Below, piece by piece: positions 16,935-24,490 of a DNA stretch of 53,513 nucleotides; positions within the stretch are counted from its first letter, which is position 1; every line of letters starts with the position of its first letter. The stretch is from Bacteroidales bacterium. Lineage in GTDB: Bacteria; Bacteroidota; Bacteroidia; Bacteroidales; UBA932. Under the pieces are notes generated by a model. That model worked only from the letters and a program-made list of their open reading frames with translations, did not search any database and had not been told where the DNA came from. The position numbers and the translations under genes were made by a program. The stretch is taken from the NCBI GenBank assembly GCA_012744435.1, contig JAAYCA010000063.1:1-53513 (forward strand). The letters run 5' to 3'.

Positions 16935-18720
16935 GATTGAGCTGTTCGTGTATGCGTTTTGCCAGGGCGGGGCCGACCAGCGCGGCCAACTCCTCCACGG
17001 ACGCGGCGGCAATGCGCGCCACGCTGCCGAAATGCATGAGCAGCCGCTGCTCCGTCTGTTCCCCCACGCCTTTGATCTCCCGCAGGGCGGACTGGATCGC
17101 AGCTTTGCTCCGCAGTGAGCGGTGGAAGGTGATCCCGAAGCGGTGCGCCTCGTCGCGGATGCGCTGAAGGACCTTGAGCGCCTGGGAATTGCGGTCGATG
17201 AAAAGGGGGTAGGGGTCCCCGACGCGGATGACCTCTTCGAGGCGTTTCGCCAGACCGACCACGGTCAAACGGTCCTGGATGCCCAGTTCGCAGAGCGCCT
17301 GCCAGGCAAAGTCGAGCTGGCCCTTGCCGCCATCGATCACCACGAGCTGCGGCAAATCATCGGGCGCCTCCTCGAGCATGCGGGCGTAGCGGCGGTTCAC
17401 GACTTCCTTCATGGAAGCATAGTCGTTCGCGCCGACCACGGTCTTGATCTTGAAGCGGCGGTATTCTTTCTTGGATGGTTCGGCGTTGCGGAACACCACG
17501 CAGGATGCCACCGGGTTGGTTCCCTGGATGTTGGAATTGTCGAAGCACTCCATGTGGACCGGGAGTTCCCGCATCCCGAGGGCCTTGCGAAGCTCCTCGA
17601 GCACGGCCGCGCGGTATTCGTCGGGATTGGTATGCTCCCGCTGTTTGAGGGAGTTGGCCCGGAACTCCCTGGCGTTCTTGGCGCCCAGTTCGAGCAGGGC
17701 GAGCTTGTCCCCGCGCACGGGAATCTTGAAACTCACCCCGTCCATCTCCACGTCGGGCAGGAAGGGGACCAAGATCTCGCCGTGCAGCGCGCCGAACTTG
17801 GAAGCGATCTCGGCGAGGAACTCGCTGAGTACCGCCGCGCGGTCCTCCTCGATATTCATCTTGAACCCGAGGTTGAGCGACTGGATGATGGCGCCGCCGC
17901 GGATGCGCATGAAACTGCCGAAGGCTTCCGCGCCGTCGATCTCCAGCGCGAACACGTCCACATCGCGCTCGCCGGCGGCGGTGACGATGGACTTGGCATA
18001 ATGCTTCTGGAGCGCGTCGATGCGCTGCTTGTAGGCCTGTGCCGTCTCGAAGTCAAGGGCGTCGGCGGCCGCCTGCATCCGGGCTTTGTAGTCCCGGATG
18101 ATGCCGTTGACGCCGCCGTTCAGCAGGCTCACGATCTCATCGACCCAGGCAGCGTATTCCTGCTGGGAAACGGCTCCGACACAAGGGCCCGCGCAGCGCC
18201 CGAGGTGGAAGTCCAGACACGGGCGGAACTTGCCGCGGAGCACGGCGTCGGAGGTGATCGAAAGATTGCAGGAACGCAGCGGATAGGTCTCGCGGAAGAA
18301 CTCCAGCAAGGTCTTGGCGTGCATCACGGAGCTGTAAGGCCCGAAATAGCGGGAGCCGTTCTTGACGAGCCTGCGGGTGAGGAACACCTTGGGGAACTCG
18401 TCGGCCGTCACGCAGATCCAGGGGTAGGTCTTGGAATCCTTGAGCAGGATGTTGTAGCGGGGTTTGTACTGCTTGATCAGGTTGTTTTCCAGCAGCAGCG
18501 CATCCGCCTCCGTGTCCACCACGGAATACTGCAGGTCGGCGATCTTCGACACGAGCAGGCGCGTCTTGACGTTGAGCCGCCCGGGATCCACGAAATACTG
18601 GGCCACCCGCTTGGACAGGTCCTTCGCCTTGCCCACATAGATCACATTCCCCGCAGCGTCGTAATAGCGGTAGACGCCCGGGGAATGTGGAAGCAGGGAT
18701 ATTTTCTGTCTAACGTCCAA
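16927..18720 (-). CDS. uvrC: Excinuclease ABC subunit C
   Basis: Dual-incision nuclease of nucleotide excision repair. The product is 597 residues: GIY-YIG domain (SPGVYRYYD, VIYVGKAKDLSKRV), a UVR motif near residues 195-235, the UvrC RNase H-like nuclease (MECFDNSNIQGTNPVASCVV, VIDGGKGQLDFA) and a C-terminal helix-hairpin-helix region. No ATG gives the normal N-terminus. The likely start is TTG at 18720, overlapping the end of the tlpA-like gene by 11 nt. Longer ATG-started readings add a non-homologous leader that is a shadow of the neighbouring gene. Confidence 0.95.
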   Translation of the reverse strand: MDVRQKISLLPHSPGVYRYYDAAGNVIYVGKAKDLSKRVAQYFVDPGRLNVKTRLLVSKIADLQYSVVDTEADALLLENNLIKQYKPRYNILLKDSKTYPWICVTADEFPKVFLTRRLVKNGSRYFGPYSSVMHAKTLLEFFRETYPLRSCNLSITSDAVLRGKFRPCLDFHLGRCAGPCVGAVSQQEYAAWVDEIVSLLNGGVNGIIRDYKARMQAAADALDFETAQAYKQRIDALQKHYAKSIVTAAGERDVDVFALEIDGAEAFGSFMRIRGGAIIQSLNLGFKMNIEEDRAAVLSEFLAEIASKFGALHGEILVPFLPDVEMDGVSFKIPVRGDKLALLELGAKNAREFRANSLKQREHTNPDEYRAAVLEELRKALGMRELPVHMECFDNSNIQGTNPVASCVVFRNAEPSKKEYRRFKIKTVVGANDYASMKEVVNRRYARMLEEAPDDLPQLVVIDGGKGQLDFAWQALCELGIQDRLTVVGLAKRLEEVIRVGDPYPLFIDRNSQALKVLQRIRDEAHRFGITFHRSLRSKAAIQSALREIKGVGEQTEQRLLMHFGSVARIAAASVEELAALVGPALAKRIHEQLNHG

Positions 18721-19588
18721 GGACTTCGGCGACAGCCTTCGCCGTCTTTGCCCCACGCAGGTCATCCCCTCGCTTGAGGATGGTGCCGTCCTTGTCGAAG
18801 AGGACCATGTGCGGAATGCCCTCGATGCCATACAGGGCGGCCGGCTCCTGGTGGCCGTTGTTGAGCTGGAGCCACTTCATGCCGTACACCTTGGCGGTGT
18901 CGATGGTATTGCGCCAGTCCATCTTGCGGCTTTCCTCCCAGACCGCGACGCTCAGCACGTCGAAGTCGTCGCCGTGGTATTTCTCCCAGATGGCCTTGAT
19001 GTTGGGGATCTCCTCCTTGCAGGGCGGGCACCAGGGGGACCAGAAGTCCACCAGCATGACCTTGCCCTTGCCGACGAAGTCGGACAGGCTCTTCTTCTCG
19101 TAAACCGGGTTGCCGGCCTTGTCCACACCGGTCACGTGGTCCACCGTGAAGTCCACGAATTTCTTGCCCACGGCCGTGGCCTGCTTGGTCTGGAGGTTCT
19201 CCGAGAGGTAGCTCACAATCTCGCTCTGCCGGACTTCTTCTCCCAGGGAGGCGAGAATGTCCGCCAGCTCATCGTCGGAAAGATAGGAATAGATGCTGCT
19301 CAGGACGGCAGGCGCGATCTCCGGATCCGAAGGATACTGGCGGAGCAAGAGCTTGCCGCCGTCGACGAGCCGGGTGATGGTGTCGTCCAGGAGCTTCTCG
19401 GCCGCCGCTTCCTTCTGCTCATCGGAGAGGGAAGCATCCTCGGCAAGCTTGCCGGCGGCATCGTAATAGGCGCCCTCGATCTCTTCCACGCTCACGCGGT
19501 AGGCCTCCAGGACTTCATCTGCAGACTTCTGCTTGCAGCCGGCCAGCACCGTCAGGGCTGCCGCTGCGATCAAAAAGAATCTTTTCAT
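18710..19588 (-). CDS. TlpA-like thioredoxin-fold lipoprotein
   Basis: Periplasmic thiol-disulfide oxidoreductase of the TlpA/AhpC type. The product is 292 residues with signal peptide and lipobox LAGC (MKRFFLIAAAALTVLAGC). A helical N-terminal region (~25-150) is rich in acidic residues. A C-terminal thioredoxin domain carries WCPPC, followed by GIEGIPHMVLFDKDG with the cis-proline. Bacteroidota often use such proteins in outer-membrane or cytochrome maturation. It starts 30 nt downstream of the terminator ending the rplC-rpsC operon and overlaps uvrC at its 3' end. Confidence 0.88.
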   Translation of the reverse strand: MKRFFLIAAAALTVLAGCKQKSADEVLEAYRVSVEEIEGAYYDAAGKLAEDASLSDEQKEAAAEKLLDDTITRLVDGGKLLLRQYPSDPEIAPAVLSSIYSYLSDDELADILASLGEEVRQSEIVSYLSENLQTKQATAVGKKFVDFTVDHVTGVDKAGNPVYEKKSLSDFVGKGKVMLVDFWSPWCPPCKEEIPNIKAIWEKYHGDDFDVLSVAVWEESRKMDWRNTIDTAKVYGMKWLQLNNGHQEPAALYGIEGIPHMVLFDKDGTILKRGDDLRGAKTAKAVAEVLGR

Positions 19589-19618
19589 ATAACGATTGTT
19601 TGACACTACTACTAAAAA

Positions 19619-19643
19619 GCCGGTTCCGAAATTCGGAACCGGC
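19619..19643 (-). terminator. Intrinsic terminator after rpsC
   Basis: A perfect 12-bp stem (GCCGGTTCCGAA and complement) with a 1-nt centre, followed on the minus strand by TTTTT. It lies 38 nt downstream of the rpsC stop and closes the rplC-rpsC operon. A -7-like TATATTTA ends 2 nt upstream of the stem (19653-19646), so a promoter for the tlpA-uvrC-pnuC operon may overlap it. Confidence 0.85.
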
Positions 19644-19680
19644 CGTAAATATAGCAATTTTCCTGATATAAATCAATCAA

Positions 19681-20439
19681 TTACTTGTTGTCGCGGCGCG
19701 GTCTGCGATCGCGGTCGCCATCCCGGCGGGGACGGCGCTCGCCGCCACGGCCACCCCGGTTCTGACCGGTCGCCTGGGCATTGGCGGCAGCCAGGGCGGC
19801 AGGAGTGAGATCCTGCTTGCCATAACGCTCGCCGTTGCAGATCCAAACCTTGACGCCGAGGGTGCCGACCTTGGTGTTGGCCACCGCAAGGGCGTAGTCG
19901 ATATCGGCGCGGAACGTATGGAGCGGCGTACGGCCCTCCTTGAACATTTCGCTGCGGGCCATTTCGGCGCCGCCGACGCGACCGGCGATCTGGACCTTGA
20001 TGCCCTCGGCGCCGACGCGCATCGTGTTGGCGATGGCCATCTTGATGGCGCGACGGTAGGACACGCGGCCCTCGATCTGACGGGCGATGCTGTCAGCCAC
20101 GATGTTGGCATCCACCTCGGGACGCTTCACCTCGTAGATATTGATCTGGACATCCTTCTTGGTGACCTTCTTGAGCTCTTCCTTGAGTTTGTCAACCTCG
20201 GTGCCGCCCTTGCCGATGATGAAACCGGGACGGGCCGCATAGATCGTGACCGTGATGAGCTTGAGGGTACGCTCGATGACGATGCGGCTGAGGCTGGCCT
20301 TGGCCAGGCGCTTGCCGAGATACTTGCGGATCTCGAAGTCCTCAGCGATCTTCTCTGCATAATTACCACCACACCAGTTAGAGTCCCAACCCCGGGTGAT
20401 ACCGATTCTGTTGCTGATAGGATTAGTTTTCTGTCCCAT
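19681..20439 (-). CDS. rpsC: 30S ribosomal protein S3 (uS3)
   Basis: Small-subunit protein at the mRNA entry channel. The product is 252 residues starting [20 protein letters not shown]. The KH domain carries [18 protein letters not shown]. The C-terminal domain ends in an unusual Arg/Gly/Asp-rich tail of about 30 residues (from [14 protein letters not shown] onward). It is the last gene of its operon here; rplP, normally the next gene, is 10 kb away behind a terminator. Confidence 0.98.
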   Translation of the reverse strand: MGQKTNPISNRIGITRGWDSNWCGGNYAEKIAEDFEIRKYLGKRLAKASLSRIVIERTLKLITVTIYAARPGFIIGKGGTEVDKLKEELKKVTKKDVQINIYEVKRPEVDANIVADSIARQIEGRVSYRRAIKMAIANTMRVGAEGIKVQIAGRVGGAEMARSEMFKEGRTPLHTFRADIDYALAVANTKVGTLGVKVWICNGERYGKQDLTPAALAAANAQATGQNRGGRGGERRPRRDGDRDRRPRRDNK

Positions 20440-20440
20440 A

Positions 20441-20857
20441 TTACTTATTCTCCACTGGTTGTTTGACATCGAGGATGACGGTGACGTGGTTGGAACGCTT
20501 GCGGATGCGACCGGCACGGCCCTGCGGGCACGGGCGGATGCGCTTCAGCGTGCGGCCTTCGTCGACCATGATGGTCTTGACGTAGACGTTGCCGTTATCC
20601 AGTTCTTTGCTCTGCTCCGGGTTTTTGGCTTCCCAGTTCGCGATGGCGCTGCGCAGGAGCTTCTCCAGACGGACGGATGCCTCTCTCTTGGAGAACTTCA
20701 GCAGATCGAGCGCGCGGTTGACCTCGACGCCGCGGACGGTATCGGCCACCAGGCGCATCTTGCGGGGAGAGGTGGGAGCATCATTCAGTTTGGCAATCGC
20801 CGTAACCTTCTTCGCCTCCTTGAGGCGCTCGGCCATAAGTCTTTTACGCTTTCCCAT
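20441..20857 (-). CDS. rplV: 50S ribosomal protein L22 (uL22)
   Basis: Large-subunit protein whose beta-hairpin lines the exit tunnel. The product is 138 residues. [19 protein letters not shown] and the hairpin/C-terminal [20 protein letters not shown] are typical. It lies 1 nt before rpsC and 5 nt after rpsS. Confidence 0.98.
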   Translation of the reverse strand: MGKRKRLMAERLKEAKKVTAIAKLNDAPTSPRKMRLVADTVRGVEVNRALDLLKFSKREASVRLEKLLRSAIANWEAKNPEQSKELDNGNVYVKTIMVDEGRTLKRIRPCPQGRAGRIRKRSNHVTVILDVKQPVENK

Positions 20858-20862
20858 AGTGA

Positions 20863-21135
20863 TTACTTCTTATTGTTACCTGAATGACCTCTGAAGTTGC
20901 GGGTGGGGGCGAACTCGCCCAACTTGTGCCCGACCATCTGTTCGGTGACGTAAACAGGGATGAACTTGTTTCCGTTGTGAACAGCGATCGTATGGCCGAT
21001 AAAGTCAGGAGAGATCATGCTGGCACGGGACCAGGTCTTGACCACTTCCTTCTTCTTGCTACCATCATTCATAGCAAGAACTCTTTTTTCCAGGGCTTCC
21101 TGGATATAGGGACCTTTTCTTAAAGAACGACTCAT
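20863..21135 (-). CDS. rpsS: 30S ribosomal protein S19 (uS19)
   Basis: Small-subunit head protein. The product is 90 residues with [19 protein letters not shown], the [19 protein letters not shown] block and [16 protein letters not shown] at the C-terminus. It lies between rplB and rplV. Confidence 0.98.
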   Translation of the reverse strand: MSRSLRKGPYIQEALEKRVLAMNDGSKKKEVVKTWSRASMISPDFIGHTIAVHNGNKFIPVYVTEQMVGHKLGEFAPTRNFRGHSGNNKK

Positions 21136-21157
21136 AATCTCTTAAGTTAATTCCTGT

Positions 21158-21982
21158 TTATTTCTTTCTTCTCTCAATGATGAACTTGTTGGAGACCGCC
21201 TTCGGATTACGCGTCTTGTAGCCCTTTGCAGGAAGACCCTTGCGGGAACGCGGGTGTCCGCCGGAAGCGCGGCCTTCACCACCACCCATCGGGTGATCGT
21301 GCGGGTTCATCACGACACCGCGGTTGTGCGGGCGCTTGCCCAGCCAGCGACGACGGCCGGCCTTGCCGTGGCTCTCCAGATTGTGGTCGGAGTTGGAAAC
21401 TTCACCGACGGTGGCGCGGCAGGACACGAGCACCATGCGGGTCTCGCCCGAAGGGAGACGGAGCACGGCGTGGGTGCCTTCGCGGGCGGCGAGCTGCGCA
21501 AACGTGCCGGCGGAACGGGCCATGACGGCTCCCTGACCGGGGCGGAGCTCGATGTTGTGTACCAGGGTACCAACAGGAATGTCACTGAGCGGCAGGCAAT
21601 TGCCGATCTCCGGAGCGATACCGCTGCCAGAGGCGATCACCTGACCGACCTTGAGTCCTTTCGGAGCGATGATGTATCTCTTCTCTCCGTCTTCATACTG
21701 CACGAGAGCGATGCGGGCGCTGCGGTTCGGATCATACTCGATGGTCTGAACGGTCGCGGTGCACTCGTCCTTGGCACGGCGGAAGTCGATGATACGGTAC
21801 ATCCGCTTGTGGCCGCCGCCGAGGTAACGCACGGTCATCTGGCCGGTGTTGTTGCGTCCGCCGGAGCTCTTGAGGGGCTCGAGCAATGATTTCTGGGGTT
21901 TCTTCGCGGTGATCTCGTCAAAAGCGCTGATCACTTTGTTCCTTTGACCGGGAGTAACCGGTTTGAATTTTCTGACTGCCAT
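21158..21982 (-). CDS. rplB: 50S ribosomal protein L2 (uL2)
   Basis: Primary 23S rRNA binder near the peptidyl transferase centre. The product is 274 residues. The conserved C-terminal block [17 protein letters not shown] contains the histidine linked to peptidyl transfer. N-terminal [20 protein letters not shown] is also typical. AAGGGAGG lies about 8 nt upstream of the ATG, one of the few strong Shine-Dalgarno sites here. Confidence 0.98.
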   Translation of the reverse strand: MAVRKFKPVTPGQRNKVISAFDEITAKKPQKSLLEPLKSSGGRNNTGQMTVRYLGGGHKRMYRIIDFRRAKDECTATVQTIEYDPNRSARIALVQYEDGEKRYIIAPKGLKVGQVIASGSGIAPEIGNCLPLSDIPVGTLVHNIELRPGQGAVMARSAGTFAQLAAREGTHAVLRLPSGETRMVLVSCRATVGEVSNSDHNLESHGKAGRRRWLGKRPHNRGVVMNPHDHPMGGGEGRASGGHPRSRKGLPAKGYKTRNPKAVSNKFIIERRKK

Positions 21983-21990
21983 TGTCTGTC

Positions 21991-21998
21991 CCTCCCTT
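21991..21998 (-). promoter_or_regulatory. Shine-Dalgarno (AAGGGAGG) for rplB
   Basis: Purine-rich AAGGGAGG with an 8-nt spacer to the rplB ATG at 21982. It overlaps the rplW stop codon. Confidence 0.7.
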
Positions 21999-22287
21999 AA
22001 ATATTAGCGTAAAAATCAATCTTGTCATCACCGGCGAGGGTGACGTACGCCTTCTTGAAGTGATTCATCCGACCGCGAAGCAGACCCGCCTTCGTGAAGC
22101 GGCTCTTGCGCTTGCCGTGATAGTTCACCGTATTGACATCGGCCACGGAGACATTGTACATCTTCTCCACGGCGTCCTTGATCTGAAGTTTATTGGCCTT
22201 ACGATCTACGATAAAGCCGTAACGGTTCAACTTTTCGCCCTGATCCGTCAACTTCTCTGTAACGATTGGCTTAATGATAATTCCCAT
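21997..22287 (-). CDS. rplW: 50S ribosomal protein L23 (uL23)
   Basis: Tunnel-exit protein that docks trigger factor and SRP. The product is 96 residues with [20 protein letters not shown] at the N-terminus and [23 protein letters not shown] in the middle (two overlapping family blocks). It lies between rplD and rplB. Confidence 0.97.
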   Translation of the reverse strand: MGIIIKPIVTEKLTDQGEKLNRYGFIVDRKANKLQIKDAVEKMYNVSVADVNTVNYHGKRKSRFTKAGLLRGRMNHFKKAYVTLAGDDKIDFYANI

Positions 22288-22299
22288 CTTCGTGTACTT

Positions 22300-22929
22300 T
22301 TAGCGCATGTTCCGCTCGGCAAGGATGTCCTGCACGCCGTCCACGAGCACCAGGGTGTTGGCATTCATGATGGCGTAGGTGTTGATCTCGTCAACGGAGA
22401 TGACATTGACCTGCGGAAGATTGCGGGATGAAAGGTAGATGTTGGTTGAATTCTCGGGAAGCACGTAGAGGACCTTGCGGTCGCCGGCCTTGATGGCGGC
22501 GTTGATGGCGAGGAGCTCCTTGGTCTTGGGTGCATCCATCGTGAACGGCTCGAGAACGATGATGGCGTTCTCCTGGGCCTTGTAGGTCAGCGCGGACTTG
22601 CGGGCAAGGGCCTTGACCTTCTTGTTCAACTTGTTATGATAGAAACGCGGGGTGGGGCCGAAAACGCGGCCGCCGCCGACGAAGATGTTGGCCTTGAGGG
22701 AGCCGTGGCGAGCGCCGCCGCCGCCCTTCTGGCGACCGAGTTTCTTGGTGCTGTGCGCGATCTCGCTGCGGTCCTTGGTCTTGGCGTTGCCGTGACGCTG
22801 GTTGGCGAGATACTGTACGACGTCGAGATAGACGGCGTGGTCGTTGGGTTCGATGGCGAAGACGTTCTCTTCGAGGGTTACCTTCTTGCCGGACGGAGTT
22901 CCGTCGATTTTCAAAACTTCTAATTCCAT
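22300..22929 (-). CDS. rplD: 50S ribosomal protein L4 (uL4)
   Basis: Large-subunit protein lining the exit tunnel; in E. coli also the S10-operon regulator. The product is 209 residues from MELEVLKIDGTPSG, the family start; an alternative six codons upstream overlaps the gap after rplC. The tunnel loop is KLGRQKGGGGARHGSLKANI. It lies 4 nt after the rplC stop. Confidence 0.98.
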   Translation of the reverse strand: MELEVLKIDGTPSGKKVTLEENVFAIEPNDHAVYLDVVQYLANQRHGNAKTKDRSEIAHSTKKLGRQKGGGGARHGSLKANIFVGGGRVFGPTPRFYHNKLNKKVKALARKSALTYKAQENAIIVLEPFTMDAPKTKELLAINAAIKAGDRKVLYVLPENSTNIYLSSRNLPQVNVISVDEINTYAIMNANTLVLVDGVQDILAERNMR

Positions 22930-22933
22930 AAAG

Positions 22934-23560
22934 CTAAGCCTCCACAATTACATAAGAACCCTTGGCTCCGGGGACGGAACCCTTGACAACGAGAAGATTG
23001 TTCTCCGGGAGCACCCTGAGCACTTCGAGGTTCTCGACCTTCACGCGATCGCTGCCCATATGGCCAGCCATGCGCATTCCGGGGAGGACTCGGGACGGCC
23101 ATGAGGACGCACCCATGGAACCGGGGTGACGAAGGCGGTTGTGCTGGCCGTGGGTCTTTCCGCCGACGCCGGCGAAATGATGACGGTGGACAACGCCCTG
23201 GAAACCCTTACCCTTGGAAGTGCCGGTCACATCCACAAAATGGATGTCGTCCGTGAAGACGTCGGCCACCGTGAACGTGGCGCCGAGCTTCATCTCTCCC
23301 GCGAAGTCGGCCTTGAACTCGACCAACTTGCGCTTGGGAGTGGTTCCTGCCTTTTTGAAATGCCCCATCAGGGGGGCGCTGGTGTGCTTTTCGGTAGTTT
23401 CGCCATAGGCAAGCTGTACAGCGGCATAACCATCTTTTTCAACTGTACGGAGCTGCGTAACGACGCACGGACCAGCCTCGATAACGGTGCACGGTATGTT
23501 CTTACCGTCGGCACCGAAAACGGAAGTCATTCCGATTTTCTTTCCAATTAATCCAGGCAT
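22934..23560 (-). CDS. rplC: 50S ribosomal protein L3 (uL3)
   Basis: Early-assembly large-subunit protein. The product is 208 residues with [20 protein letters not shown] and the [19 protein letters not shown] and [20 protein letters not shown] blocks. It is the first gene of its operon and has a dedicated promoter. In most bacteria rpsJ directly precedes it; here rpsJ lies 5.5 kb away in a different operon. Confidence 0.98.
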   Translation of the reverse strand: MPGLIGKKIGMTSVFGADGKNIPCTVIEAGPCVVTQLRTVEKDGYAAVQLAYGETTEKHTSAPLMGHFKKAGTTPKRKLVEFKADFAGEMKLGATFTVADVFTDDIHFVDVTGTSKGKGFQGVVHRHHFAGVGGKTHGQHNRLRHPGSMGASSWPSRVLPGMRMAGHMGSDRVKVENLEVLRVLPENNLLVVKGSVPGAKGSYVIVEA

Positions 23561-23601
23561 TGGTTTGTTAATTAATTGTTTATAAACACTTTATAAGTTT
23601 T

Positions 23602-23617
23602 CCCGCAGTTTTGCGGG
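23602..23617 (-). promoter_or_regulatory. Hairpin at the 5' end of the rplC operon message
   Basis: CCCGCA...TGCGGG, 6-bp stem with a 4-nt loop, beginning 3 nt after the -7 box. The transcript start would fall in or at its first arm. It has no T-run, so it is not a terminator. Confidence 0.5.
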
Positions 23618-23620
23618 GTG

Positions 23621-23651
23621 CAAATATACAACTTATTTCTCAAATTACAAA
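23621..23651 (-). promoter_or_regulatory. Promoter of the rplC-rpsC operon
   Basis: Minus-strand -33 TTTG (23651-23648), 19-bp spacer, -7 TATATTTG (23628-23621). The leader is roughly 55-60 nt. It lies back to back with the cdaA promoter. Confidence 0.8.
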
Positions 23652-23654
23652 CAC

Positions 23655-23685
23655 TTGATTTCCAATATTTTCATTCCTATCTTTG
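23655..23685 (+). promoter_or_regulatory. Promoter of the cdaA-mutS2 operon
   Basis: -33 TTG (23655-23657), 20-bp spacer, -7 TATCTTTG (23678-23685). It lies 19 nt before the cdaA ATG. Confidence 0.65.
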
Positions 23686-23704
23686 TACAGTAAACTTGAA
23701 GGCG

Positions 23705-24490
23705 ATGCTGGATTTCTTGCATTTCTCCTGGGTAGATATCCTGGACATCCTGATGGTGGCTCTGATTATCTATCTTGTATTCAGATGGATACGTGGATCT
23801 ACCGCCATCAACATCTTCGTGGCCGTCATCCTGGTCATGGTGGTGCGCGTGATCGCCGAGGCCGTCGGGATGAGGATGATTTCCTCCCTGCTCGGCACCC
23901 TCATCGACATGGGCGCCATCGCCCTGGTCATCATCTTCCAACCCGAGGTGCGCAGGTTCCTCGGCACGGTCGGCCGCAAGGCCGGCAGCAGCCTGGAGAA
24001 GCAGCCCTTCCTGCAGAGAATCTTCCCCGCCTGGCGACGCCAGCGGGTGGACGCCCGCGCCCTCCAGGAGGTCACCGAAGCCTGCCGGGAAATGTCCGCG
24101 CAGAAACAGGGGGCGCTCATCGTCATCCAGCACAAGAATTCCCTCGAGGACATCATTGCGACCGGGGACGTGGTGGACGCCGAGATCGGAAGACGCCTGA
24201 TCATGAACATCTTTTTCAAGAATTCCCCGCTCCACGACGGCGCCATGATCCTCTCGGACAACCGCATCGTCGCCGCCCGCTGCACCCTTCCGATTACGGA
24301 GCGGACCGACCTTCCCGCCCGCCTGGGCATGCGTCACAAGGCCGCCATCGGCATCTCCGAACAGTGCGACGCCGACGTGATCGTGGTCAGCGAGGAGACC
24401 GGCGGCATCTCTTTCGTCCGCGGCGGACAGCTCACGCCCATCGATACGATCAACACCCTGAACCTCTTGCTCGGCAAGGCCTCGGAATGA
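23705..24490 (+). CDS. cdaA: Diadenylate cyclase CdaA
   Basis: Membrane-bound enzyme making cyclic di-AMP from two ATP. The product is 261 residues. Three N-terminal hydrophobic helices (~10-80) precede the DAC domain with FKNSPLHDGAMIL (DGA motif) and RLGMRHKAAIGISEQ (the RHR motif as RHK, a conservative change). The start at MLDFLHFSWVDIL follows the promoter; an upstream ORF start lies before it. The 3' end overlaps mutS2 by ATGA. No ybbR-like partner gene is adjacent. Confidence 0.92.
   Translation: MLDFLHFSWVDILDILMVALIIYLVFRWIRGSTAINIFVAVILVMVVRVIAEAVGMRMISSLLGTLIDMGAIALVIIFQPEVRRFLGTVGRKAGSSLEKQPFLQRIFPAWRRQRVDARALQEVTEACREMSAQKQGALIVIQHKNSLEDIIATGDVVDAEIGRRLIMNIFFKNSPLHDGAMILSDNRIVAARCTLPITERTDLPARLGMRHKAAIGISEQCDADVIVVSEETGGISFVRGGQLTPIDTINTLNLLLGKASE

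Noticed and set aside
17122..18777. A 551-codon open frame antisense to uvrC
   Set aside because: No recognisable protein features, and fully covered by the well-supported uvrC.
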